Part shown: positions 45,987-54,954 of the stretch, piece after piece
Position numbering within the stretch: the stretch's first letter is position 1
Layout: the number at the start of each line of letters is the position of its first letter
Source: JALZUE01 sp051251725
GTDB taxonomy: Bacteria; Pseudomonadota; Gammaproteobacteria; Enterobacterales; Alteromonadaceae
Assembly (NCBI GenBank): GCA_051251725.1
Contig: JBPOFN010000014.1
Coordinates: 1 to 64,000, forward strand
DNA length: 64,000 nt
Direction of reading: 5' to 3'
Program-made: the position numbers and the translations under genes
The notes under the pieces: model-generated
Databases searched by the model: none
Told to the model about the DNA's origin: nothing
What the model saw: only the letters and a program-made list of their open reading frames with translations

Positions 45987-47507
45987 ATGCCAAAAGCGAT
46001 CAAAGATATTGTTGTGGTTGGCGGCGGAACAGCTGGCTGGTTAACCGCAGCTGTGCTTGCATCACATCATCAGCATGCCGATGCCAGCCAATTAAATATC
46101 ACACTAGTTGAGTCATCAGACATACCAACAGTAGGTGTTGGTGAAGGGACGTGGCCAACCATGAAGAATACGCTTCAGCAAATAGGTATTAAAGAATCAG
46201 ACCTGTTTAAATATTGCCATGCAACGTTTAAACAAGGCGGTAAGTTTGTTGAATGGGTGCATGGTAATGGTGATTATTATTATCATCCATTCACGGTTCC
46301 TTTAGGGTATGGACGAATTGATTTAGCTCCCTATGTTAATAACATTGAAAATTTTGCCTTAGAGTCAAACTTTCAACAAGAAATATGCGAAGCTGGATTA
46401 GCCCCAAGATCACTTGCTGAATCGGAATATCAAAGTCAATGTAATTACGGTTACCATCTTGATGCCGGTGCTTTTGCTGATTTATTAAAAAAGCATTGTA
46501 AAGAAAAACTCAATGTCTCCCATATTGTCGATACAGTAAAAACTTGTCGTGCCCAATCAACAGACAAAATAGACGCTATTATTTTAGACAAAACCGGTGA
46601 AATAACCGCTGATTTATATGTCGACTGTACTGGATTTTCATCTTTATTATTAGGTCAAACCTTAGGTGTACCGTTCAAAAAAGTTGACGATGTACTTTTT
46701 AATAATAGCGCATTGGCAATGCATGTCCCATATCAAGATGATGAAGACCCGATTGCCTGTCATACCATAGCAACCGCACAAAATGCTGGTTGGATATGGG
46801 ATATAGGTTTAACAAATAGACGTGGTGTTGGACACGTTTATGCCAGTGAATTTTTAAGTGACGATGAAGCGGAAGCCAATTTACGCAATTATATTGGTGA
46901 ATCAGCTAAAGATCTGACGGCGAGAAAAATTAGTTTTGAGTCTGGCCACAGGGAGCAATTTTGGAAAGGAAATTGTGTTGCCGTTGGTATGGCCGCTGGT
47001 TTTGTTGAGCCATTAGAAGCCACCGCTATTATGTTAATCGAAATATCTGCTCGTTATATAGCTGAGCATTTACCGGCGGACGAAAGTTTAATGCCTTTGG
47101 TCGCCAAGCGTTTTAATCAACAAATGGATTATCGATGGGGTCGGATTATCGATTTTTTAAAATTTCACTACATGTTAACTAAACGACCTGAACCATATTG
47201 GCAAGCTCACTGTCAGCCCGATTCTATTCCGCAAAGTTTAAAAGATGATTTGGCTATGTGGCAATATCGTGGCCCTACCACCGGTGATTTCACCAGTGCG
47301 ATGGAGTTATTTCCAGCAGCAAGTTATCAATATGTGCTTTATGGAATGGAGTTTAAACCTGATTTTACGCGCCAGCAATATTTGTTTAATCAACAGCAAC
47401 AAGCGACACAAATCATTAACCGTAACAGCCAAATAACCCAGCAGATGTTGCAAAATTTGCCTCTACATCGTGACTACATTACAAAGTGGCTTGCTACTAC
47501 TAATTAA
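45987..47507 (+). CDS. Flavin-dependent tryptophan-halogenase-family protein
   Basis: A 506-residue protein of the tryptophan halogenase family (PF04820). GGGTAGW (12-18) binds FAD. GVGEGTWP follows, Lys82 (ATFKQGG) aligns with the lysine that carries hypohalous acid in PrnA/RebH, and GWIWDIG corresponds to the WxWxIP motif, with Gly in place of Pro. The family signature GFVEPLEAT is intact. The loss of Pro and the locus context make true halogenation doubtful. In marine TBDR loci these genes are common, and their role is unknown. It is followed after 11 bases by sapC, so the two are co-expressed. Confidence 0.9.
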   Translation: MPKAIKDIVVVGGGTAGWLTAAVLASHHQHADASQLNITLVESSDIPTVGVGEGTWPTMKNTLQQIGIKESDLFKYCHATFKQGGKFVEWVHGNGDYYYHPFTVPLGYGRIDLAPYVNNIENFALESNFQQEICEAGLAPRSLAESEYQSQCNYGYHLDAGAFADLLKKHCKEKLNVSHIVDTVKTCRAQSTDKIDAIILDKTGEITADLYVDCTGFSSLLLGQTLGVPFKKVDDVLFNNSALAMHVPYQDDEDPIACHTIATAQNAGWIWDIGLTNRRGVGHVYASEFLSDDEAEANLRNYIGESAKDLTARKISFESGHREQFWKGNCVAVGMAAGFVEPLEATAIMLIEISARYIAEHLPADESLMPLVAKRFNQQMDYRWGRIIDFLKFHYMLTKRPEPYWQAHCQPDSIPQSLKDDLAMWQYRGPTTGDFTSAMELFPAASYQYVLYGMEFKPDFTRQQYLFNQQQQATQIINRNSQITQQMLQNLPLHRDYITKWLATTN

Positions 47508-47518
47508 GGATTTTTCGG

Positions 47519-48268
47519 ATGTTAGAATTACAAGAATTAACGAGTACAGCGCATAAAGAGCTGCGAATTGATGCCAACAGTCAGATGACATTTGCAGCGT
47601 CTCAACACTTATTAAATATACGTATTAATGAAGTTGGGCAGAGTGTTTGTAGTATGCCGGTTTTTTTATCGAAAGAGCCACAACAAGGTTTATGGCGTTT
47701 ATCCGCTATCACTAGCTTTAGCCCAGGGCAAAGTTTATTGGTGGATAAGGACCAATGGTTAGCTCCGTATCAGCCAACATCAATTCAAACGTATCCTTTT
47801 TATTTTATGAAATCTCCAAAGGAAGAAAAGGCATACACCATAGGGATCGATGAAAAAAATAGCGCTTTTTCATTTGAGCAAGGTCTCCCTTTATTTGAGG
47901 GCATAGGGAAAGCGTCGCCATTTTTAGGGCGTATTAAAAATTTATTAGAAGGCGATATTCAAAACGATATTAATACCTTTCACTTTGGTCAAACATTAGC
48001 TGAATTAGGCTTATGTAAAGCGATTAACTTATTGATTCGTTATGAAGATGAAAGCACGCAGAAGATCACCGGCTTAAGTACTATTAATGAAGATAAGTTA
48101 CAGACCATGTCGGCGGAAGATTTAGTATTACTTAACCAAAAAGGTTATTTAAGCGCCATTCATGGCATGCTTATTTCTATACTGCAATTGAATACCTTGA
48201 TACAAAAAAACAATGTCAAAGAAGATTTATTAAAAATTAAAAATATAAAGATAGAAGTGAATAAATAG
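47519..48268 (+). CDS. SapC-family protein
   Basis: A 249-residue protein matching the SapC family (PF07277): a central HLLNIRINEVGQ and PVFLSKEPQQGLWRL region, then YPFYFMKSPKEEKAYTIGID and the late hallmark EQGLPLFEGIGKASPFLGRI. The family was named after a Campylobacter S-layer transporter component, but members next to TBDRs and halogenase-like proteins have no known function. It has no signal peptide or transmembrane helix. It is 11 bases downstream of the halogenase-like gene and upstream of the symporter, inside the galactoside locus. Confidence 0.85.
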   Translation: MLELQELTSTAHKELRIDANSQMTFAASQHLLNIRINEVGQSVCSMPVFLSKEPQQGLWRLSAITSFSPGQSLLVDKDQWLAPYQPTSIQTYPFYFMKSPKEEKAYTIGIDEKNSAFSFEQGLPLFEGIGKASPFLGRIKNLLEGDIQNDINTFHFGQTLAELGLCKAINLLIRYEDESTQKITGLSTINEDKLQTMSAEDLVLLNQKGYLSAIHGMLISILQLNTLIQKNNVKEDLLKIKNIKIEVNK

Positions 48269-48351
48269 CCATTATTAAAATAATAGTGGGTGAAGTTAAC
48301 AAAAAACAACCAGCTTTATAAAAAATATTCAAGTTGGAGGGGGATTTTAAA

Positions 48352-49812
48352 ATGTCAGAAAATATCATTCAAATAGCAGTATTTTTGCTTGTTACTGCCT
48401 TGATTGGTTTATTTACTTACCTACATTGCCGCGGCAAAGGGCACAGTAAAGCGAGCCAAACAAAAGAGTACTTTCTCGCGGGTGGGGGCTTGGCTTGGTA
48501 TTTTGTTGCCGGATCAATCACATTAACCAATTTAAGTACTGATCAGCTAGTTGGCATGAATGGTCAACAAATGGCGTTGTTAGCTTTGTGGGAGTTTTCT
48601 GCTGTTATTGGCCTGATTATTCTGGCAAAAGTGTTTTTACCTGTTTATTACCGCTTCAACTGTACTACTACCACGGAACTGTTAGAGCTACGTTACGATA
48701 ATCGTAATATCCGTGCTGTTATTAGTGTTATGTTTTTTTTAGGTAGTGCGTTGATATTCTGTCCGGCGGTTATCTATTCGGGCTCTTTATTCATGCAATC
48801 AATGTTTGATGTCGATATTCCGTTAATTTATATCGCAATTACTTTTGCTGTTGTCGGCGCTTTATATGCCATTCTAGGTGGTTTACGAGCGGTTGCTGTA
48901 TCAGATACTTATTCGGGTGTGTTGTTATTGATAATGGCGGTTGTAGTGGTTGTTCTAGCCTTAAATGCCATTGATTATGATTTCTCAGGGATTCCTCAAG
49001 AGCGATTAACATTTATCGGTGACGATGATTCTCCAATCCCTTGGCATACACTTTTAACGGGAATGATATTTATTCAAATGTTCTACTGGGGAACTAATCA
49101 AGTCGTTACCCAGCGTGCAATGGCTGCCCCAAGTTTAAAAGAAGCACAAAAAGGCGTGTTTGCCGCGGCCATTATTCGTATTATTATTGTGCCAGCAATT
49201 ATTGTTGTTCCAGGTATTATTGCTTATAAATTATATGGCGATATCGGCGATACCGCTTATGGTCAAATTGTGGGGGATTTATTACCCGCTTGGTTGTCCG
49301 GTATTTTTGCCGCCGCGATGGCTGCTGCTGTGCTAACTACTTTTAATAGCAATTTAAACTCCGCCACTGCGTTATATGTTTGTGATATTCATGAGGCATA
49401 TATCAACGACAAACCAGATGTGCCCAAATTAAGCGGCGGTGTCACAATTTTATTAACCGTATTAACGATTTTATTAGTACCGGTTTATCAACAAGCTGAC
49501 AGTATTATTAACCTGATCCAGCAGCTATATGGTCTGTTAAGTATGCCAATACTATCAGTCTTTATCATTGGCTTAGTCTTTAAAAATGTTCACGCTAATG
49601 CTGCCATTATCGCGGTTATTTTTGGTGTGTTTCTTTACGGCGCTATGTCATTTGAATTTTCACCTTTTTATGCGCCATTTGGCTTGCATTACATTCACTT
49701 AATGTTCGTTACTTTAATTTCTTGTGTCGTTGTTGCATTGGTCATGAACCGACTAATCTTCGGACAACGAGCAGAAATTGCTTGGGTAAACAACGACACT
49801 ATTTCCAATTAA
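48352..49812 (+). CDS. SSS-family sodium/solute symporter
   Basis: A 486-residue transporter with about 13-14 transmembrane helices. The ATG at 48352 is preceded by GGAGGGGG. Family marks are YFLAGGGLAWYFVAGSITLTNLSTDQLVGMNG in helices 1-2 (part of the sodium site), ATTELLELRYD, and WGTNQVVTQRAMAAPSL. It resembles the SGLT/sugar branch. It is the only inner-membrane transporter in the 33-51 kb locus, so it is the best candidate to import the intact galactosylglycerol or galactoside for the cytoplasmic GH36 and GH42 enzymes. glpD follows after 23 bases. Confidence 0.93.
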   Translation: MSENIIQIAVFLLVTALIGLFTYLHCRGKGHSKASQTKEYFLAGGGLAWYFVAGSITLTNLSTDQLVGMNGQQMALLALWEFSAVIGLIILAKVFLPVYYRFNCTTTTELLELRYDNRNIRAVISVMFFLGSALIFCPAVIYSGSLFMQSMFDVDIPLIYIAITFAVVGALYAILGGLRAVAVSDTYSGVLLLIMAVVVVVLALNAIDYDFSGIPQERLTFIGDDDSPIPWHTLLTGMIFIQMFYWGTNQVVTQRAMAAPSLKEAQKGVFAAAIIRIIIVPAIIVVPGIIAYKLYGDIGDTAYGQIVGDLLPAWLSGIFAAAMAAAVLTTFNSNLNSATALYVCDIHEAYINDKPDVPKLSGGVTILLTVLTILLVPVYQQADSIINLIQQLYGLLSMPILSVFIIGLVFKNVHANAAIIAVIFGVFLYGAMSFEFSPFYAPFGLHYIHLMFVTLISCVVVALVMNRLIFGQRAEIAWVNNDTISN

Positions 49813-49835
49813 CATAACCATTGAATTAATTTAGT

Positions 49836-51464
49836 ATGAATAATTTACGAAAAAGTAACATAAAAAAACTGCCAGAAAGCACCTTTGATGTTCTCATTTT
49901 AGGTGGTGGAATCAATGGTGCCGTTGCTGCAGCGGCACTTGCAGCCAAAGGTGGGCGAGTAGCCTTAATTGATAAAGGTGATTTCGCGGGCTTTACCAGT
50001 TCAAATTCATCAAACCTTGCTTGGGGTGGGATAAAGTATTTAGAAAGTTACGAATATGGTTTGGTCAATAAACTCTGTAAAAGTCGTAATCATCTAATGC
50101 GTAGCTACCCCTCTACGGTTAAAGAAATTCGCTTTTTAACTAGTATTCAAAAGGGGTTTCGTTTCCCGCCGGTATTCGTTTATATGGGGACTTTGTTATA
50201 TTGGGTAATGGGACGGTTTTTTACTAAAATGCCGTCATTTTTATCAGCTGCTTTAATTAAACAAAAAGAACCTGTTATTAATACCAGTAATGTTACCGGC
50301 GGCTTTGAGTATTCTGATGCCTATTTATACGATAATGACGCTCGGTTTGTTTTTAACTTTATTCGTTCTAGCATGAGCTACGGCTGTATTGCGGCAAACT
50401 ATGTTGAATCACTTGGATCGAGAAAAGAAGGTGATATTTGGATAACCGAAAGTAAAGATACGATCACGGGTGAAAACATCACAATTCGATCAAAAAGTAT
50501 TATTAATGCTTGTGGTCCTTTTGTTGACGAAATGAATAAAGTGAATAAAGAAAAAACAGATTATAAACATTTATTTTCCAAAGGAATTCACTTAATCGTT
50601 GATAAAATTACTGAAAGTACCAAAGTTTTAACTTTTTTTGCTGATGACGGTCGTTTATTTTTTGTTATACCTATGGGAACAAAAACCTGTATTGGTACTA
50701 CTGATACTCAAGTTGAAAGTCCTAATACCCATGTAACTGATGAAGATCGACAATTTGTACTCGACAATGTGAATAAATTACTCGATCTAACAAAACCGCT
50801 TACTAAAGCCGATGTTATTTCTGAACGCTGTGGGGTTCGTCCGTTGGCCGTTAAAGGGAAAGACGGCAAGGCTGATTGGGTACAATTGTCTCGTAAACAC
50901 GCTATCGATATTAATAAAGACAACTCTTATATGTCGATATTTGGCGGTAAACTTACTGATTGCATTAATGTTGGCGACGAGGTTGCTGGCATTATCGAGA
51001 ATTTCGGGATTGAACTGCCTTACCCTAATCAAAAGTGGTATGGCGAACCGGATGATAGTATCAAAGCTGAATTTATGCACCGTGCAACATTAATGAATTT
51101 TGATGACTTAACACCAGAATCATCATCCGAGCCATTAACGCAAAGGTTTTGGCGTAGGTATGGCCGTAATGCAATTAACATGCTGGAAAGTATCCGAGAA
51201 AACCCAGAAAAAGCCGAATTACTGATAAAGAATGCAGAATATTTACGTGTTGAGTTAGAGCATGCTTCGCAAAGGGAAATGGTAACAAAACTTGACGACT
51301 TTTTACGTCGTCGATCAAAAATTTCTATTGTGTTGAGTGAAGCTGATATTCTTTCTGATCCGGGCTTAAAAGAGGCTTGTGAAATACTCTTTGGTGACGA
51401 AGCAGACAATAAAATTGAAGAATATAAAGAGATGATTTCACAAAAAAACAAGGCTGATTTTTAA
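49836..51464 (+). CDS. glpD: FAD-dependent glycerol-3-phosphate dehydrogenase (GlpD/GlpA type)
   Basis: A 542-residue flavoprotein of the DAO superfamily. VLILGGGINGAVAAAALAAKG binds FAD. SSNSSNLAWGGIKYLE is the GlpD signature, followed by IINACGPFVDEMN, KGIHLIVDK, TCIGTTDT and a C-terminal DAO-C domain (TQRFWRRYGRNA). It oxidises glycerol-3-phosphate to dihydroxyacetone phosphate and gives electrons to quinone at the inner membrane. It is slightly diverged from E. coli GlpD, including a hydrophobic loop FVYMGTLLYWVMGRF that may touch the membrane. With glpK and TIM in the same locus it completes glycerol use. It follows the symporter by 23 bases. Confidence 0.93.
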   Translation: MNNLRKSNIKKLPESTFDVLILGGGINGAVAAAALAAKGGRVALIDKGDFAGFTSSNSSNLAWGGIKYLESYEYGLVNKLCKSRNHLMRSYPSTVKEIRFLTSIQKGFRFPPVFVYMGTLLYWVMGRFFTKMPSFLSAALIKQKEPVINTSNVTGGFEYSDAYLYDNDARFVFNFIRSSMSYGCIAANYVESLGSRKEGDIWITESKDTITGENITIRSKSIINACGPFVDEMNKVNKEKTDYKHLFSKGIHLIVDKITESTKVLTFFADDGRLFFVIPMGTKTCIGTTDTQVESPNTHVTDEDRQFVLDNVNKLLDLTKPLTKADVISERCGVRPLAVKGKDGKADWVQLSRKHAIDINKDNSYMSIFGGKLTDCINVGDEVAGIIENFGIELPYPNQKWYGEPDDSIKAEFMHRATLMNFDDLTPESSSEPLTQRFWRRYGRNAINMLESIRENPEKAELLIKNAEYLRVELEHASQREMVTKLDDFLRRRSKISIVLSEADILSDPGLKEACEILFGDEADNKIEEYKEMISQKNKADF

Positions 51465-51513
51465 ATTGCGCGTGTTATTAAACTTGGTCGCAGGCTGATT
51501 AAAGTAAAGGTAC

Positions 51514-51545
51514 AGCCAGTAATGATTGTTTTTTCATTACTGGCT
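51514..51545 (+). terminator. Hairpin after glpD
   Basis: AGCCAGTAATGA (51514-51525) pairs perfectly with TCATTACTGGCT (51534-51545) around an eight-base loop of G/T. No T tract follows, but the stem is strong and marks the end of the galactoside locus. Confidence 0.5.
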
Positions 51546-51577
51546 ACTACTCATTTTATTAATATATATCATCATTG

Positions 51578-51612
51578 CTCCATGCTCCATACTCTATACT
51601 CTATACTTTATC
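51578..51612. repeat. Short heptamer repeat upstream of the helicase gene
   Basis: Five imperfect heptamers in a row: CTCCATG, CTCCATA, CTCTATA, CTCTATA, CTTTATC. It lies in the 240-base gap between glpD and the helicase gene and looks like slippage-prone sequence. Confidence 0.6.
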
Positions 51613-51704
51613 TTGCTCAAGATTAAAAATACTGATGATAATACTTGATGTCGTTTTATCTCTGATATAATCGCGCCATTAAAAAATTCTTATTGTGAAA
51701 ATGT

Positions 51705-52961
51705 ATGAGCTTTACCTCGTTAGCGTTAAATCCTGTTTTGTTAAAAGCGATTGAAGAGTCAGGTTATGAACAACCGACACCGATTCAACTTGCCGCTATT
51801 CCCGCAATTTTAAACCATAACGACGTAATGGCTGGGGCACAAACCGGCACCGGAAAAACCGCCGCTTTTACCTTGCCTATTTTGCATCATATTTTAGCGC
51901 AACCGATCACACCGAGTGTAAAAGCGCTGATCTTAACGCCAACCCGAGAACTCGCGCAGCAAGTTTTTAAAAATATTGAGACCTACGCTAAACATACCGA
52001 ACTTAAATCAGCCCTTTTGTATGGTGGTGTTAGTATTAAGCCACAAATAGCCGCGATTAATGCCTGCGCTAATATTATCGTTGCAACCCCAGGGCGCTTG
52101 CTTGACCATTTAATTAATGGCTCACTTAACTTAGCCGACTTACAGTATTTAGTGTTCGATGAAGCGGACAGAATGCTGGATATGGGCTTTAAAGATGAAA
52201 TAGATAGAATCTTAAATAGACTGCCGCCTGAACGACAAACTCTGTTATTTTCAGCCACCTTTGACGACAGTATTTTCAAGCTAAGTAAAACGCTCTTAAA
52301 TGATCCTAAATTAATTGAAGTGGGTGAGCGTAATACAGCGGCCGCGGAAGTTGAACAAATTGTTTATACCGTAGACGCGGATCGAAAACGCGAGTTAACC
52401 TCGTTTTTAATTGGCTCGAAAAACTGGCGACAAGTGCTTATTTTTACACGTACTAAACAGGGCGCGGATGACCTTGCCAAAGAGATGTGTAAAGACGGCA
52501 TTAAAACCCAATCAATTCATGGTGATAAATCGCAAGGTGCACGTGACAAAGCATTAGCCGATTTTAAAGCCGGTAAAACCCGCGCATTGGTCGCTACCGA
52601 TGTTGCTGCCCGTGGTATCGATATTCTTGATTTACAGTATGTGATTAATTATGAATTACCCTATATCGCCGAAGATTATATTCACCGTATTGGTAGAACA
52701 GGCCGAGCAGGTAAAGCGGGTTTAGCCTTGTCGTTAATGAGCCCAGATGAAGAATGGCTGTTAAAAGCTGTGGAAGAAGTACTTGATACTCAGCTATTAC
52801 CACAGTGGTTGCCGGGTTATGAACCCGATCCAAATAAACCAGCCAAAAATGGCCGAAAAATACAACGCACACCTTCTAAAAAGAATGTAAGAAAAAAGGC
52901 GTTAGGTGCTAAATCGCAGCCACGAAAAGACAGTAGAAACGACAGCCGAAAACGTAAATAG
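51705..52961 (+). CDS. rhlE: DEAD-box RNA helicase, RhlE type
   Basis: A 418-residue helicase with all core motifs: Q-motif (GYEQPTPIQ), Walker A (AQTGTGKTAAF), Ia (PTREL), DEAD (VFDEADRM), SAT, and motif VI (HRIGRTGRAG). The opening SFTSLALNPVLLKAIEESGYEQPTPIQ and the basic, low-complexity C-tail (rich in K/R/S, ~385-418) fit RhlE, a helper in ribosome assembly and RNA decay. A possible -10 TATAAT lies at 51666-51671. A terminator overlaps its stop codon. Confidence 0.92.
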   Translation: MSFTSLALNPVLLKAIEESGYEQPTPIQLAAIPAILNHNDVMAGAQTGTGKTAAFTLPILHHILAQPITPSVKALILTPTRELAQQVFKNIETYAKHTELKSALLYGGVSIKPQIAAINACANIIVATPGRLLDHLINGSLNLADLQYLVFDEADRMLDMGFKDEIDRILNRLPPERQTLLFSATFDDSIFKLSKTLLNDPKLIEVGERNTAAAEVEQIVYTVDADRKRELTSFLIGSKNWRQVLIFTRTKQGADDLAKEMCKDGIKTQSIHGDKSQGARDKALADFKAGKTRALVATDVAARGIDILDLQYVINYELPYIAEDYIHRIGRTGRAGKAGLALSLMSPDEEWLLKAVEEVLDTQLLPQWLPGYEPDPNKPAKNGRKIQRTPSKKNVRKKALGAKSQPRKDSRNDSRKRK

Positions 52962-52982
52962 GTTTTGTCTATTTACGTTTTC
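52948..52982. terminator. Bidirectional terminator overlapping the rhlE stop codon
   Basis: GAAAACGTAAATAG (52948-52961) pairs perfectly with CTATTTACGTTTTC (52969-52982) around GTTTTGT. The left arm encodes the last codons of rhlE. It lies between two convergent genes. Confidence 0.65.
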
Positions 52983-52995
52983 TATTCAAATAAGT

Positions 52996-53514
52996 CTATT
53001 CAAGTAAGCTGCGCAGTTGGTTCAAAGCACCGACAGAAAAGCCGCGATGATAAGCATAAATAATAGAGCCCTGTTCATTGAGTAATATCACTCTGGCATT
53101 ATTGGGTTGTTCATTGCCAGTAAATGCTTGAATTAAGTCACCATCTTGATAAATGGTGACGACCCCGCGCCATAATTCTTTTGGAATTCCAGCACGCATA
53201 CCGTTATCAATCGTGGTTTTAAACATGCGCGGTAACATGCCTTGAATAGTTGGGAGCTCATAAACATCAACCTGTGTTTGTGTCATATCTAGGCCGATTA
53301 ACCAGCGATCAATATCAAACTGCGAATTTTGTTTATAGCCGAGCAATAATAAGGTTTTTCTACCACGGAAATCTTCAGGGATATTTACTACTTTTTTCGC
53401 GAGTGATTGGCCACTGACAGCAGGGAAATTTAAGCCGATGATCGCCTGATTAGAGTAGGTTGTGCTACAAGCACTTAAAAAAACAATGATCAGTAAACAC
53501 AATAAGTTACGCAT
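52996..53514 (-). CDS. Lipoprotein of unknown function, thioredoxin-fold-like
   Basis: A 172-residue lipoprotein (lipobox FLSAC, Cys16). The segments GLNFPAVSGQSLAKKVVNIPEDFRGRKTLLLLGYKQNSQFDI and GVVTIYQDGDLIQAFTG ... ARVILLNEQGSIIYAYHRGFS follow the strand order of peroxiredoxin/thioredoxin-like proteins, but no redox cysteine is present, so it is not a thiol oxidoreductase. It is not recognised as a named family. It stands alone, convergent with rhlE. Confidence 0.7.
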   Translation of the reverse strand: MRNLLCLLIIVFLSACSTTYSNQAIIGLNFPAVSGQSLAKKVVNIPEDFRGRKTLLLLGYKQNSQFDIDRWLIGLDMTQTQVDVYELPTIQGMLPRMFKTTIDNGMRAGIPKELWRGVVTIYQDGDLIQAFTGNEQPNNARVILLNEQGSIIYAYHRGFSVGALNQLRSLLE

Positions 53515-53610
53515 AAAGCTAAATTATTTATCAAATAATCGTTTTATTATGTCGATCAAGCTGCACAAGCGCAATAGCGGTAATTAATCCCCTTTAACTA
53601 GGGTTTGTGT

Positions 53611-53925
53611 TTAGTGACTACTTTGATCATCCGCGAGGGTAAAAACTAAATGTTTTTTCATATCTTTTAACAAAATCCCTTTTTTTAATAACAAACCACT
53701 TAAGCGTTTTTGCCACGTTAACAACTCAGGTTTCGCGGCAAGCATGTCAGCTTCGCTTTTAAACTGAAATCTAAGTAATAACGAACCGGGAAAGGCATCG
53801 TAATCCATATCAAACCAGCACTCTTCCATACCCGCTAATTCAGCTAAAGCTTGCTGCTCTATTGTGTTTGCAACCGACAATACCGCGGCTTGTTGTTTAA
53901 GTTGTACTTTTGATAGTTTTTTCAT
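53611..53925 (-). CDS. Small conserved-looking protein of unknown function
   Basis: A 104-residue protein with no signal peptide or transmembrane helix. It is mixed alpha/beta with a helical N-terminus (KLSKVQLKQQAAVLSVANTIEQQALAELAG) and a strand pair (CWFDMDYDAFPGSLLLRFQF). It is not recognised. It follows the SEC-C/DUF1186-like gene on the same strand after 30 bases, so the two may be co-expressed. Confidence 0.65.
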   Translation of the reverse strand: MKKLSKVQLKQQAAVLSVANTIEQQALAELAGMEECWFDMDYDAFPGSLLLRFQFKSEADMLAAKPELLTWQKRLSGLLLKKGILLKDMKKHLVFTLADDQSSH

Positions 53926-53955
53926 GTTGTTTTGAGATTCTTTTAATCGTTGATG

Positions 53956-54954
53956 TTAATTTAAACAGCATTTTTTATATTTTTTACCACTGCCGCAATG
54001 GCAAGGATCATTACGACCCACCTTAATTAATTCGCTAACGGGCACGCTGTTCTCTATGATGGTTTTTTCATCGAATAACATATTCGCAAACATGCCATTG
54101 TCAGCCATTAATTCTGCGATTGTGTTGTCAAATTCATCGGCTTCCACATTACCTTCCATGTTCTCTTCCGCATTGTCATTTACAAAGGCATTCGGAAAGT
54201 CGTTATGCTCCGTGGCATCCCATGATGTGAAAGTGTCAACGACATTAAATGCTGGCTGTATCAAATCTTGTGCAATCAGTTTATAGGCGGTTTTACTGTC
54301 CCATGCGATTAAGTCAGCCATTGATAAGTACTCTTCATCAAAGCGTTCTTTGCTCTCTAAACTGATAAAAGCTGCTTGAAATTGGTCAAGCTGGTAATCA
54401 ATACAGTTACTGGCTATTACGCTAAGTAAAAACGGATTGTTTGCATGAGTGCTAGTGACAAAGGCATCAAACCAACGGGTAATGTGTTTCTCTAATACGG
54501 CTAATTCAATTTCTTCCATTTCAAACTGCGCAAATACCGCTTCAATCGCGGCTGCTTTACAATACATAGCTTCGTGGTCATCAATAACATAATCAGATAG
54601 CGTTTGGGTTTCACCTTGGCCAATATTATAAAAAAGCGTAGAAATCAATTCGGTTAAAGTAGCGCCAAAAACCGCTTCAAGTGGGCTGAAATAGCTGTCT
54701 GTTTGAGAAAATAGCTGCAAACATTTTGGTAGTGCTGGCTTGTATTTAAGTTCAGCACACAAAAAGGTGCCATAGAATAATATGGTTTGTCGCTCTTCGG
54801 TCACGCTGGTGTGATCAGCGATAAATTCAGCCATTATTTTTTCTAATTCAGGATAAAAAATTGACCAGTTTTCTTTTGCCGCCGCAAGCCCTGCTACCGG
54901 TATTTCATTGTCATTAATGTCGACGATTGAAAATAAAATTTGTTCTAAGTTCAT
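53956..54954 (-). CDS. DUF1186-like protein with C-terminal SEC-C zinc motif
   Basis: A 332-residue, strongly acidic protein. The C-terminus VGRNDPCHCGSGKKYKKCC is a complete SEC-C motif (CxCxSGxxxxxCC), the zinc-binding, ribosome-touching tail of SecA that also occurs on many stand-alone proteins. The remainder is helical and resembles DUF1186 (opening LEQILFSIVDINDNEIP). An acidic stretch rich in Asn/Glu/Asp links the two parts. The function is unknown; the motif suggests binding to ribosomes or nucleic acid. ATG is preceded by a GCAGGAATAC ribosome-binding site. Confidence 0.8.
   Translation of the reverse strand: MNLEQILFSIVDINDNEIPVAGLAAAKENWSIFYPELEKIMAEFIADHTSVTEERQTILFYGTFLCAELKYKPALPKCLQLFSQTDSYFSPLEAVFGATLTELISTLFYNIGQGETQTLSDYVIDDHEAMYCKAAAIEAVFAQFEMEEIELAVLEKHITRWFDAFVTSTHANNPFLLSVIASNCIDYQLDQFQAAFISLESKERFDEEYLSMADLIAWDSKTAYKLIAQDLIQPAFNVVDTFTSWDATEHNDFPNAFVNDNAEENMEGNVEADEFDNTIAELMADNGMFANMLFDEKTIIENSVPVSELIKVGRNDPCHCGSGKKYKKCCLN

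Noticed and set aside
45987..48268. Halogenated natural-product gene cluster
   Set aside because: Only the halogenase-family gene is present; the neighbours are a TBDR, SapC and a symporter, with no biosynthetic enzymes.
50787..51451. Minus-strand open frames inside glpD
   Set aside because: The plus-strand gene is complete and conserved; the antisense frames resemble nothing.
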